Positions 18,902 through 28,129 of a stretch of 64,000 bases of DNA are shown in pieces. The position numbers were made by a program, and so were the translations under genes. The stretch lies in NCBI GenBank assembly GCA_002717625.1, contig PBEF01000008.1, positions 1 to 64,000 of the forward strand, given 5' to 3'. The notes under the pieces were generated by a model, which saw only the letters and a list, made by a program, of their open reading frames with translations, did not search any database and was not told where the DNA came from. How positions within the stretch are numbered: the first letter of the stretch is position 1; each line of letters starts with the position of its first letter. This stretch comes from Fidelibacterota bacterium (GTDB taxonomy: Bacteria > Fidelibacterota > Marinisomatia > SCGC-AAA003-L08 > D37C17).

Positions 18902-19801
18902 TTATTCTATTATAATATTAACAATATTTAGTATATCTAGTATATTGTATTCTTGATCATTATTAATATCAAAGCAAAGTGTGCATTCATTATTAAATAA
19001 AATACAATTAACTAGTTCAACAATATCTAGTACATTTGTATTACCATCATTATTTAAGTCTCCTGAATTATTACAGGATTCATTAATAAATGGATTTGCT
19101 CCAATATCTGAAATACTACCATCATAATCAAGATTTTGTTGAGGATTACCGGAATTTATACAAGGTGATGTTTCTAATAAATTAAAATTAAATTGTTCAA
19201 CATTTATAAATTGTGGGTCTTGATATATAATGCCTGCTCCTGGTGATAACTCCAACGGAGTCCATATATTCCCTCAGCCAGGACAATTTTCCATACAATC
19301 AGCTTCTAAATTATCCCATAATAAAGAATATGATGTTTCAAGCGTTGTATCATCACCATAAACCCCTATTCCATATGTTAAATTATTTGCAAAAATAGAA
19401 TTAGTTACAAAGACTTCAGAAACATCAAATAATTTTAGTCCAAAATTAGTATTTATAAGATTACAGTTAATAATATTTCCCACAGCTAATCCTCCAAAAC
19501 TAAGTCCATAATATGATCCATTTGTAATAGTACAATATTCTATATGTAATGAACTAGGATATTCGACATCTCCATATATCCATATTCCATTTCCTTCTTG
19601 TAAGTCAATTGTAGCACCTTGACAATTAATATAAATATCACCTTCATATATCCCTAATCCTCCTGTATATATGGTGTTTGGATCTAGTAGTAAATACTTA
19701 TCATAATTTTCATAGCTTACTGCATTATTAAATGCTTCTTGTAATGTCATAGTATATGAAATAGAAAGAAATATTAATATTTTTATGATTTTATTAAACA
19801 T
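18902..19801 (-). pseudogene. Secreted right-handed beta-helix protein with C-terminal dockerin-like repeats, broken by one in-frame TGA
   Basis: The reading frame runs without shift from the ATG at 19801 to the stop at 18902, about 299 codons, except for a TGA at 19276-19274 after residue 175. The N-terminus has a signal peptide (KIIKILIFLSISYTMTLQEA). Residues 40-175 look like beta-helix turns (GIYEGDIYINCQGATIDL, IIDCNLINTNFGLKL-like repeats). After the TGA the frame continues GNIWTPLELSPGAG and ends in two calcium-binding-like units (GDLNNDGNTNVLDIVELVN and FDINNDQEYNILDILNIVN). The natural sequence CPG-G-GN suggests a GGA to TGA change. A TTG at 19255 could start the second half, but that half lacks a signal peptide. 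It may instead be a recent mutation or a sequencing error. Confidence 0.75.
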
Positions 19802-19809
19802 ACTTTAAT

Positions 19810-20370
19810 TTATAATGTTCTTCTGTAATATTCAAAGGGAGAATTACTGTGATACCAATCGTTGAATATTTTTATTATTTCAGATTTTTTAAATTTTTTT
19901 GATAGCCCTTGTTTAACATGTCCTGAAACAAATTTATAATTTTGTTTTTTTGCCCAATTAATATAAATTCTTTTTAGAGTTTTACTATATCCACCAACTT
20001 TTCTATATTTTTTTTTCATAATGTATGCATAGGTATATAAGGTATTATTTTTACCTAAGTTAGTATCATATCTAGCCCATGCTTCAGATTTAAAATTTTC
20101 AATTGGAATACCAATAATATAACCTATTACTTTTCCTTTATATCTTGCAAAAAAAGGTAATGTTTTTTTATTAAAATATTTATGAATATTCTTTTCATTT
20201 AAAAGGAAGTTATTATCAAAACTATCTGCTAAATCTTTAGAAATATTAAATACTTCTTCTAAATCTTTACTACCTATTTGTAAAACTAATTCAACTTTAA
20301 AATTGAATGCAGATGAAGCTATTGTTTTTACTTCTGATTCTTCAGTAATATTTAATGTTAATTGTTGCAT
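19810..20370 (-). CDS. GNAT-family N-acetyltransferase-like protein
   Basis: A 186-residue protein. The segment FFARYKGKVIGYIIGIPIEN resembles GNAT strands beta-2 to beta-4, and YAYIMKKKYRKVGGYSKTL fits strand beta-4 plus the acetyl-CoA pyrophosphate loop (R/Q-x-x-G-x-G/S-like RKVGGYS). The C-terminus WYHSNSPFEYYRRTL is typical of GNAT ends. The substrate is unknown. It lies 8 bp upstream of the broken beta-helix gene and is divergent from pyrF. Confidence 0.6.
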   Translation of the reverse strand: MQQLTLNITEESEVKTIASSAFNFKVELVLQIGSKDLEEVFNISKDLADSFDNNFLLNEKNIHKYFNKKTLPFFARYKGKVIGYIIGIPIENFKSEAWARYDTNLGKNNTLYTYAYIMKKKYRKVGGYSKTLKRIYINWAKKQNYKFVSGHVKQGLSKKFKKSEIIKIFNDWYHSNSPFEYYRRTL

Positions 20371-20429
20371 GAACAGTCGTAAATTTAAATATAGATTAGT
20401 CTTTGAATCAAACTTAATAAAACTTTATT
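20371..20429. promoter_or_regulatory. Divergent intergenic region between the GNAT gene and pyrF
   Basis: This 59-bp AT-rich gap must hold or overlap the start signals for both divergent units. I see no convincing -35/-10 pair and only a weak ribosome binding site before pyrF. Confidence 0.4.
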
Positions 20430-21218
20430 ATGGATACATTTAATAATCAGCTACTAAAAGCTTGCATAGAAAAAAATAATAGATTATGTCTAGGATTAGA
20501 TTTAGATAATAGAAAATTAAAAAATGATACTTTATCTTATTTTAAAGGATTTATTAAAGATATTATAGATACAACTATTGATTTATGTCCTGTTTATAAA
20601 ATTAATTTTGCTTTTTATGAGAGATTAGGTAAAAAAGGTTATCAGATTTTAGATGAGATTACTCAACATATTAATGGAAGAGCGATTACTATAGCAGATG
20701 CTAAAAGAGGTGATATTGGAAATTCATCTAAATACTATGCTGAAGCAATATTTAATACATTAAATTATGATTCAATAACTGTTTCTCCATATATGGGATA
20801 TGATTCTATTCAACCTTTTTGTAAATATAATAAAGGTGTTTTTATATTATGCTTAACATCAAATTTAGGCTCTCAAAATTTTCAAAATAAAATTATTGAT
20901 AAACAAAAATTATATTTACATGTAGCTAAATTAGCTTTTGATATGAATAAAAATAATAATATAGGTTTAGTAGTTGGAGCAACTAAGAATAATCAAATGG
21001 AAGATATTAGAGAAAAAACTAAGAGTCTTCCTTGGTTAATTCCAGGAGTAGGTTTTCAAGGTGGTTCTTTGAAAGATTCTCTTGAAATAGGTTCAAAATA
21101 CGATTCTTTACCTATTATAAATGTATCTAGAGGTATTATTTATGCAGGTGAAGGTTCTTTAGATGATATTAGAATAGCAACTGAAGATTACACTGAAAAA
21201 ATAAGGGATATATTATGA
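20430..21218 (+). CDS. pyrF: Orotidine 5'-phosphate decarboxylase
   Basis: A 262-residue cytosolic enzyme making UMP, the last step of pyrimidine synthesis. It is of the longer type-2 class: NRLCLGLDLDNRKL at the start, the catalytic IADAKRGDIGNSSKYYAEA (Asp90, Lys92), and PGVGFQGGSLKDSLEIGSKY then NVSRGIIYAG at the phosphate site. It ends in TGA within an ATGA overlap with pyrE, so the two are translationally coupled. Confidence 0.95.
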   Translation: MDTFNNQLLKACIEKNNRLCLGLDLDNRKLKNDTLSYFKGFIKDIIDTTIDLCPVYKINFAFYERLGKKGYQILDEITQHINGRAITIADAKRGDIGNSSKYYAEAIFNTLNYDSITVSPYMGYDSIQPFCKYNKGVFILCLTSNLGSQNFQNKIIDKQKLYLHVAKLAFDMNKNNNIGLVVGATKNNQMEDIREKTKSLPWLIPGVGFQGGSLKDSLEIGSKYDSLPIINVSRGIIYAGEGSLDDIRIATEDYTEKIRDIL

Positions 21219-21799
21219 GTATGAAACAAAGTGAAGTCCTAAATCTTTTAGAATGGTCTGGTGCTATATTAAAAGGCCATTTTAAATTGACTTCAGGAAA
21301 ACATAGTGATCAATATATTGAAAAATTTAGATTGTTAGAAAACCCTATTGCTCTTGATCAGATATGTTCTAGTATGGCAGATTTATATAAAGATAAAAAT
21401 ATTGATTTAGTTGTTAGTGCAGCTGTTGGAGGTATTTTATTGGCAGGTGGTGTAGGACGATATTTGAATGTTAAGCATATTTTTAGTGAAAGGGTTGAAG
21501 GGAAAATGCTTTTTAAACGAGGATTTAATATAGACCCGGGTCAGAAAGTTATTATTGTTGAAGATATTGTTACTACAGGGGGTTCTATTAATGAGATTAT
21601 TGAATTAGTAGAGCAATATAATGCTGAAATTCTTGGTATTGTTAGTATTGTTGATAGAAATGATAAGTTGAAAATATTTAAATATTCATATGAAACTTTA
21701 TTGAATTTTCCAGCTCAAAGCTGGGATGAAGATGAATGCCCTGATTGGTTGAAAAAAATTCCTATTAAGAAACCAGGCAGCACAGGAAAAAATGATTAA
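21215..21799 (+). CDS. pyrE: Orotate phosphoribosyltransferase
   Basis: A 194-residue enzyme joining orotate to PRPP, the step before PyrF. Visible are FKLTSGKHSDQYIEKFRLLE, VSAAVGGILLAGGVGRYL, and the PRPP-binding loop KVIIVEDIVTTGGSINEII. The order pyrF-pyrE with a 4-bp overlap is functional clustering. It overlaps the next gene by 8 bp. Confidence 0.95.
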   Translation: MSMKQSEVLNLLEWSGAILKGHFKLTSGKHSDQYIEKFRLLENPIALDQICSSMADLYKDKNIDLVVSAAVGGILLAGGVGRYLNVKHIFSERVEGKMLFKRGFNIDPGQKVIIVEDIVTTGGSINEIIELVEQYNAEILGIVSIVDRNDKLKIFKYSYETLLNFPAQSWDEDECPDWLKKIPIKKPGSTGKND

Positions 21800-22697
21800 T
21801 TTTTTTATTATATTAATTATATATATATGTAATTCTATTATATGTTCTGATACACTTACAAAAAAAGAATTTCCTAAATTAGATTTGCGTAATTTTAATG
21901 GTACCATAAATAATTTAGGGATAGGTAGCATAGATAATTTATTACCTGATAGATCAAAAGAAAATGATGTTCTTCTATTAGAACATCAAATTGAAGCAAT
22001 AAAATTAGCAGCAAAACAATTTATTCCAAAACCTATTTCTAATGATGATGTTATTATGTTATCAACAAATCTTGGATTAATGAAATTTAAATTTTATAAT
22101 AAAGAATCACCTATCAGTAGTTTGAATTTTAAAAAATTATCTAATAGTAAATTCTATGATAAAACTTTATTTCATTATGTCGTTCCTAAATTTATTATAC
22201 AAGGTGGTGATATTTTATCAAGAAATCAAAACCCTGATGATGATGGACAGGGAGGACCAGGATGGGTAATTGATTCTGATTATAATCAATTAAAACATTC
22301 TAGAGGAACTCTATCAATGGTCAGAATGCCTAATGATGTTAATTCTGCAGGCAGTCAATTTTTTATTTCATTGGATTCAAATAGTGAATTAGATAATAAA
22401 TATGTTGTCTTTGGTTATTTGATAGATGGAGATCATATTTTATCACGTATAGCAAAGGTTTCATCTGAATATAAACAAGCTAAATTATTATGTAAAACTA
22501 ATGTTCCTGAGATTGAAAATATTGAAGATTGGGTTAAATTATATGATCCTGTATTAAAGGAAAATATTTATAGTAAGGTTCCAGATAGTGAAGATAAAAA
22601 TATTTATAAAGAGGCACTACAAAATAAATTAAATAATATTTTTAAGCCAGGTGTACCTGTTATAGTAGATTCTATTAGGATTGTGAAAGAAAATTAA
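21792..22697 (+). CDS. Exported cyclophilin-type peptidyl-prolyl isomerase
   Basis: A 301-residue protein with a signal peptide (residues 1-20, INFFIILIIYICNSIICSD). Residues 85-225 form a cyclophilin domain: FYDKTLFHYVVPKFIIQGGD, GGPGWVIDSDYNQLKHSRGT, SMVRMPNDVNSAGSQFFISL and KYVVFGYLIDGDHILSRI. It would speed proline isomerisation in periplasmic proteins. An extra N-terminal region and a C-terminal tail of about 65 residues are not part of the domain. It overlaps pyrE by 8 bp and precedes dsbD by 5 bp, a periplasmic folding group. Confidence 0.9.
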   Translation: MINFFIILIIYICNSIICSDTLTKKEFPKLDLRNFNGTINNLGIGSIDNLLPDRSKENDVLLLEHQIEAIKLAAKQFIPKPISNDDVIMLSTNLGLMKFKFYNKESPISSLNFKKLSNSKFYDKTLFHYVVPKFIIQGGDILSRNQNPDDDGQGGPGWVIDSDYNQLKHSRGTLSMVRMPNDVNSAGSQFFISLDSNSELDNKYVVFGYLIDGDHILSRIAKVSSEYKQAKLLCKTNVPEIENIEDWVKLYDPVLKENIYSKVPDSEDKNIYKEALQNKLNNIFKPGVPVIVDSIRIVKEN

Positions 22698-22702
22698 ATA
22701 TT

Positions 22703-24583
22703 ATGTATAAAATTTATATTTCCATATTCATTTTTTTAACCCTTTTATTTCCAAGTATTAATTATGATGAAATTGTAAAATTTGATATTATTCTTGATAG
22801 AGAAGATTATAGATCTGGTGAAAATATGACTATTGAATTTGCCTTTGATATTAAAGATAATTATCATATTTATAGTGTAGATACTACAAAAAGTCCATTA
22901 GCTGGAGAAACTTATGTAGAATACTATGATTCATTATTATTTCAAAATATAGATGATTTTAGTGAACCTAATCCAATAACAAAATTTGATAAAAATTTTA
23001 ATAAGAATACTTCATATCATAAAGGGAAATTTTCATTTATACAAAACTTAAAAATGAAAGATTCTATTATCCCAGGATCTTATTTAGTAAAGGGAACTTT
23101 ATATGCTATTGCTTGTGATCCATCAAAATGTGTACCTATTTATAAAGATTTTCAATTTTCTATAAATTGTGTTGAAGGTGAAGCTAGAAAAGAATTTAAA
23201 TATATTAATTCTAATTTAGCTTCAGGTATTAAAGAACAAACAGATAAAGGTCTTATACCATTTATTATATTTTCATTAGGAATGGGATTTTTAGCTTTAT
23301 TAACACCATGTGTTTTTCCTATGATACCCATAACTATTTCATTTTTTACAAAATTAGGCGAAAAACAAGAGAAAGAAGCTAAGACTAGAACCATAACTCC
23401 TTTGAAAGCTGCAATAATATATGCTTTAGGAATAATAATTATTTTTACATTGTTAGGATTAATATTAGCTTTAACTCTAGGTGCTTCAGGTGCTCAGCAA
23501 ATTGCACAAAATCCTTGGATAAATTTATTAATTGGTTTTTTATTTATATTTTTTGCATTTAGCTTATTTGGTTATTATGAATTGCAAGCTCCTCAATTTT
23601 TAACTCAATATAGTCAGAAAAGAGAATCTTCAAGTGGATATACAGGCATATTATTTATGTCATTAACATTTACTTTAGCATCTTTTACATGTACAGCTGC
23701 TTTAGTAGGGGCTTTATTGGTTGCAGCGAGTCAAGGAGAATATTTTTGGCCTATTGTTGGAATGCTAAGTTTTTCGACAGCTTTCGCTTCGCCCTTTTTC
23801 CTTTTAGCATTATTCCCTCAATATTTAGCAAAATTACCTAAAAGTGGGGGTTGGCTAAATTCAGTTAAAGTTATAATGGGTTTTTTAGAGTTAGCTGCTG
23901 CATTCAAGTTTATAAGTAATAGTGATTTGGTATGGGAATGGAATATTTTTGATAGAGAAGTAGTACTTTTTATTTGGACTTTAATTATTTTATTAATTGC
24001 GATATATTCAATAGGATTTATTTTATTTCCACATGATTCAAAGCCTACAAAAATTAGTTTAAGAAGAAAATTATTATTTATTTTTACACTATTATTTAGT
24101 ATATATTTATCTACAGGATTATTTTCAAATAAAATTTATGCTGGAAATAGTAAAGTCTTTAAAATTACATCCGGTTTAGTAGAATCTTATTTACCTCCCC
24201 CTAAAGCATCATCATTCTGGATTGAAGATTTAGATTTAGCATATATTAAAGCAAAAGAAGTTAATAAGCCCATCTTTTTGGATTTTACAGGTTATACATG
24301 TACTAATTGTAGATGGATGGAAATTAATGTTTTTGAAGAAAAGGATGTCGTGCAATTATTTGATCAATTTATTTTGGTAAAATTATATACAGATGGGAGA
24401 GAAGAAAAAAATAAAGAATATAGAGAATTAGAAATTAATAGATTTGGTACGGCTGCATTACCTTTTTATGTTATATTATCTCCAGATGATAAAATTATAT
24501 CAACATTTCCAGGATATTCAACTGATATAGAATCGTTTAAAAACTTTTTAAATAATGCCATAAATACTTTTTATAAAAAATGA
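22703..24583 (+). CDS. dsbD: Thiol:disulfide interchange protein DsbD
   Basis: A 626-residue inner-membrane electron carrier that moves reducing power from the cytoplasm to the periplasm. All three modules are present: a periplasmic alpha domain with its Cys pair at 138 and 143 (ACDPSKCVP); a membrane beta domain from about 185 to 480 with Cys203 (LTPCVFPM) and Cys333 (SFTCTAAL); and a thioredoxin-like gamma domain with CTNC at 533-536. A signal peptide begins the protein. The TGA stop overlaps the next ATG by 4 bp (ATGA), linking it to the TlpA-like gene. Confidence 0.95.
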   Translation: MYKIYISIFIFLTLLFPSINYDEIVKFDIILDREDYRSGENMTIEFAFDIKDNYHIYSVDTTKSPLAGETYVEYYDSLLFQNIDDFSEPNPITKFDKNFNKNTSYHKGKFSFIQNLKMKDSIIPGSYLVKGTLYAIACDPSKCVPIYKDFQFSINCVEGEARKEFKYINSNLASGIKEQTDKGLIPFIIFSLGMGFLALLTPCVFPMIPITISFFTKLGEKQEKEAKTRTITPLKAAIIYALGIIIIFTLLGLILALTLGASGAQQIAQNPWINLLIGFLFIFFAFSLFGYYELQAPQFLTQYSQKRESSSGYTGILFMSLTFTLASFTCTAALVGALLVAASQGEYFWPIVGMLSFSTAFASPFFLLALFPQYLAKLPKSGGWLNSVKVIMGFLELAAAFKFISNSDLVWEWNIFDREVVLFIWTLIILLIAIYSIGFILFPHDSKPTKISLRRKLLFIFTLLFSIYLSTGLFSNKIYAGNSKVFKITSGLVESYLPPPKASSFWIEDLDLAYIKAKEVNKPIFLDFTGYTCTNCRWMEINVFEEKDVVQLFDQFILVKLYTDGREEKNKEYRELEINRFGTAALPFYVILSPDDKIISTFPGYSTDIESFKNFLNNAINTFYKK

Positions 24584-25401
24584 TTTACATGATATATATA
24601 GCTCTATTTTCATCATTTCTTTTTTGTTTATCAGATGAACAAATTGAAAAGATAAAATTAAAAACAGAACAATCTAATTATGCTCCAAATTTTACTTTAT
24701 CTTCAATTGTAGATAGAGACTTTTCTAAAGTTAAGAATACTTTGAATTCTATTTTTAATTCAATCAATTTGTTTAAAAAAAATAATCAAAAATATCCTGA
24801 ATCAATAAATAGCTTGATTGATTCTAGTTATATATTAATCGATGATTATATTAATGATAATTGGAATTTTAAAATTCAACCTAATTATTTAGATATAATT
24901 GCTATGAATAAAGTTGATAATGTACAGATTAGCTATAATGGTAAAGAAGATGCTTTTTCATTTATTATTCCAAATGAAGATTTAATGTCTATAAAAGAAA
25001 CAGTTACTTTAGATAGTCTAAAAGGAAAGGTTGTATTAATAAATTTTTGGGCTACATGGTGTGGCCCTTGTAGGATGGAAATTCCAGATTTTAATGAATT
25101 ATATAAAACCTATAATGATAAAGGATTAGAAATTTTAAGCATTAGTATTTCTGACTCTTATCAGCAATTAATGAAATTTAAAAATGCTTATAATATATTT
25201 TATCCTATACTTTATGGTGATCAAAAGACTATGATGAAAATACAAAGAGACTATGGTGGTATTCATTCTATCCCTATGTCATTCTTAATTGATAAAAAAG
25301 GGGAGATAATTAGGGTTTATCCTGGAGCAATTATTAAACAGTTTGATCCTAATGTTTATACAGATTTGATTTTACATATTGAAGATGCCTTACTAGATTA
25401 A
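24580..25401 (+). CDS. TlpA/ResA-like periplasmic thioredoxin
   Basis: A 273-residue exported protein: signal peptide at residues 1-18, a helical region with no recognised domain (about 40-115), then a thioredoxin fold from about 120 with GKVVLINFWATWCGPCRMEI. The active-site cysteines are 161 and 164, and the cis-proline loop is IHSIPMSFLID. It probably takes electrons from DsbD, whose gene it overlaps by 4 bp. The target (cytochrome c heme site or general disulfides) cannot be told. Confidence 0.9.
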   Translation: MIYMIYIALFSSFLFCLSDEQIEKIKLKTEQSNYAPNFTLSSIVDRDFSKVKNTLNSIFNSINLFKKNNQKYPESINSLIDSSYILIDDYINDNWNFKIQPNYLDIIAMNKVDNVQISYNGKEDAFSFIIPNEDLMSIKETVTLDSLKGKVVLINFWATWCGPCRMEIPDFNELYKTYNDKGLEILSISISDSYQQLMKFKNAYNIFYPILYGDQKTMMKIQRDYGGIHSIPMSFLIDKKGEIIRVYPGAIIKQFDPNVYTDLILHIEDALLD

Positions 25402-26150
25402 TGAAAAGAGATAATAAAGAGTATTTTATATATGGATTAAATAATACAATATCTCTTTTATCCTCTGAAAAATATATAATTAATTCTATTGTAATTATGC
25501 GAGATAGTATCGCTTTATCAAATGAAATAATCTCATCATATATTAAAAGCAATGAATCTATTATTACAGTATTAAATAAAAAAGAATTCTTATCTAAATA
25601 TGATTATAAACATACACAAGGAATTATAGCTTTCTTCTCAGGAGAATTATTAAAAGATTTTAATAAGATTGAGTTTAAGAATAAAAATATTTGTTATGTT
25701 ATTATAGATCAAATTAATGATCCTCAAAATTTAGGCCAAATTATTAGGACGTGTGAATGTGCTGGTATTGATGGAATTATATTACCTAAACATGGAAGTG
25801 TTCATATAACTAATTCAGTATTACAGGTTAGTCAAGGTGCTTTTAATAATGTTAATTTATTTATGGTGACAAATATCAATGATACTATTAAGAAGTTAAA
25901 AAAAGATCATGGATTTTGGATTACTGGTATAGAAAATAGTATTAATAGTCAAAAATGGTATGAAATTGATTATAGTGATAGAATAGGAATTGTTTTTGGA
26001 AGTGAGGGTAAAGGGATTCGTAGATTAGTAAAAGAATCTTGTGATTTCTTAGCAACAATACCAATGAAAGGCTCTACAAATTCACTTAATGTATCTGCAA
26101 CTATTAGTGCTATATTATTTGAAAGACAGAGACAAATTGATTCTAAATGA
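25401..26150 (+). CDS. rlmB: TrmH/SpoU-family RNA 2'-O-methyltransferase, RlmB-like
   Basis: A 249-residue protein with an N-terminal substrate-binding region and the SpoU knot domain: motif 1 IIDQINDPQNLGQIIRTCEC, motif 2 GIVFGSEGKGIRRLVKESCD and motif 3 IPMKGSTNSLNVSATISAIL. This is the pattern of RlmB, which methylates G2251 of 23S rRNA, though other TrmH members are close. The ATG overlaps the previous stop by one base, and its 3' end overlaps the convergent pilD by 8 bp. Confidence 0.85.
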   Translation: MKRDNKEYFIYGLNNTISLLSSEKYIINSIVIMRDSIALSNEIISSYIKSNESIITVLNKKEFLSKYDYKHTQGIIAFFSGELLKDFNKIEFKNKNICYVIIDQINDPQNLGQIIRTCECAGIDGIILPKHGSVHITNSVLQVSQGAFNNVNLFMVTNINDTIKKLKKDHGFWITGIENSINSQKWYEIDYSDRIGIVFGSEGKGIRRLVKESCDFLATIPMKGSTNSLNVSATISAILFERQRQIDSK

Positions 26151-26883
26151 ATGTATTTAATTTTATTGGGTAAACTAATATAGCTGTTATTGATAAAAAA
26201 GTTCCAAATGGAAGAGCCCTTTTATTATCATATCCCTTTATTAATGATAGTATACACCAAAATATTAATGCCAAAAGAGCAGATAAAAATATAACTAAAA
26301 ATATTCTTAAATCTCCAAGCCAATAACCTAGAATTAATACTAGTTGAATATCTCCTAGTCCAAGTCCTTGTCTTTTTGTTAAAGCCCATGTTATCAAAAA
26401 AATAGCGGATAAATATCCTGTACCTATTATAAGCCCATCAATATGACTTAAAAAATCTTGAGTTAAGCATAAGCTAATTGTTATAAATATCAATGCTGTT
26501 ATTGATAATTGAATAGGAATAATAAAATATTTATAATCTATTATAGATATAGCTATTAGTATAGTAGAAATGATTGAAAAATATAATATTTCATTTAGTG
26601 TATTTAAATATATAGATGCAATTAACCAAATTATACCAATAACTAATTCAATTATAGGATATGATAAAGAAATTTTATTTTTACAATTTATACATTTCCC
26701 TTTTTGAAGACAGAATGATATAATAGGAATATTACGGTATAAAGGAATCTTATTCTGGCATAAAGGGCAAAACGAACGAGGTTTTATAATAGAGATGTTT
26801 TTTGGAACTCTATATATTATAACATTAATAAAACTTCCAATTATTAAGCCTAATATAAAATATGGTATATTTATAATATACAT
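26143..26883 (-). CDS. pilD: Prepilin peptidase / N-methyltransferase
   Basis: A 246-residue membrane protein that cuts the leader from prepilins and methylates the new N-terminus. It shows the tetracysteine motif (CPLCQNKIPLY and GKCINCKNKI) and the two catalytic Asp motifs (AISIIDYKYFIIP and LGLGDIQLVLILGYWLGDLR). Several hydrophobic helices span it. It is the last gene of the pilus operon, 4 bp after pilC. Confidence 0.95.
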   Translation of the reverse strand: MYIINIPYFILGLIIGSFINVIIYRVPKNISIIKPRSFCPLCQNKIPLYRNIPIISFCLQKGKCINCKNKISLSYPIIELVIGIIWLIASIYLNTLNEILYFSIISTILIAISIIDYKYFIIPIQLSITALIFITISLCLTQDFLSHIDGLIIGTGYLSAIFLITWALTKRQGLGLGDIQLVLILGYWLGDLRIFLVIFLSALLALIFWCILSLIKGYDNKRALPFGTFLSITAILVYPIKLNTFI

Positions 26884-26887
26884 ATAG

Positions 26888-28129
26888 TTAGTTAGCTATT
26901 GCAGCACCAACTTGGAATATTGGTAAATATGTAACAATAATAACACCTCCAATAACAATACCAACTAGTATGATAAGTAGAGGTTCAATTAATGATGTTA
27001 AACGATCGACTGATGCGTTGACTTGTTTTGTATAGAAATCTGATGCTTTTAATGATAAATTATCTATTTCTCCTGTTTCTTCACCTGTTGAAAATAATTG
27101 AATCATTATAGGTGGGAATACACCTGTTATTTTTAATGATTCAGATATTGAAACTCCATTTTCAATACTTTTTGTAGCGTTTTTAACCGCTATTTCATAT
27201 ACTCTATTATTGACTACTCTTATAACAAGTTCCATTGCATCCATAACAGATACTCCTGAACTAATTAAAATACCAAAAGTTTTACTAAATTTACTTAATA
27301 TATTTTGTTTAATAATAGAACCAAATATTGGAACATTTAATAAAATTCTATCTTTAAGTAATCTTCCTGTATCGGTTAAAGTGAAAATCCAAATAGATAT
27401 TAATCCCAAGAATAGCATCACCATAACATTGAAAAAATTGTTTTGAAACCATACGGACATATTTACAAAAAGAACTGTATAATAAGGTAACTCAGAACCA
27501 AGTTGATCATATACATTCTTAAATTTTGGAATAAGGAATGTAAACATTACAGTGATTACAACAAATAAAAATACAATAATAAAAACAGGGTAATACATAG
27601 CAGATTTAACTTTTCTTTGAGTGTCTTCAATTTTTTCTAAATAGATTGAGAGTTCTTCAAGAGTTTCAGATAGTTTACCACTAACCTCTCCTGCTTTTAC
27701 AAGTGAAATATATAAGCTAGAAAACACTCCAGGATGCCTTTCTAATGCATTAGAAAGTAGTAATCCTTTTTTTACATCATCAGCAATTTTCAATAGGACT
27801 TTTTTAAACTTTTTATTTTTTTCTTCTGTACTTAAAAAATAAAGCGCTCTTTCAATAGTTAGTCCTGCTGAAAACATTGTTGATAGCTGCCTAGTAAAGA
27901 AAACTAGTACATTTAGAGGAACTTTATTCTTCATTTCCTCAATAGACATAGATAATCTATCTAAAAAGGGTTTAATAAAATCAAATGAAGAATCTCTCTC
28001 AGTTAATTTGATTACAGCTGTTCCATCTTTTTGGAGTTTTTCTAGTGCTTCATTATAATTTTCAGCTGAAATATTTCCAGTTTCTCTAGAACCTTTTTCA
28101 GTTCTAATAATATAACTGAATTCAGCCAT
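26888..28129 (-). CDS. pilC: Type IV pilus inner-membrane platform protein PilC
   Basis: A 413-residue protein with two T2SS F domains. It contains FTRQLSTMFSAGLTIERALY and GILISSGVSVMDAMELVIRV, each followed by a long membrane helix pair, and ends in a hydrophobic helix before FQVGAAIAN. It couples PilB and PilT to pilin assembly. The coding region abuts pilB with no gap. Confidence 0.95.
   Translation of the reverse strand: MAEFSYIIRTEKGSRETGNISAENYNEALEKLQKDGTAVIKLTERDSSFDFIKPFLDRLSMSIEEMKNKVPLNVLVFFTRQLSTMFSAGLTIERALYFLSTEEKNKKFKKVLLKIADDVKKGLLLSNALERHPGVFSSLYISLVKAGEVSGKLSETLEELSIYLEKIEDTQRKVKSAMYYPVFIIVFLFVVITVMFTFLIPKFKNVYDQLGSELPYYTVLFVNMSVWFQNNFFNVMVMLFLGLISIWIFTLTDTGRLLKDRILLNVPIFGSIIKQNILSKFSKTFGILISSGVSVMDAMELVIRVVNNRVYEIAVKNATKSIENGVSISESLKITGVFPPIMIQLFSTGEETGEIDNLSLKASDFYTKQVNASVDRLTSLIEPLLIILVGIVIGGVIIVTYLPIFQVGAAIAN

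Noticed and set aside
18902-19801. Recoding of TGA as glycine, as in some candidate phyla
   Set aside because: TGA ends rplC, pyrF and dsbD at the expected protein lengths, and only one in-frame TGA is seen in the window.
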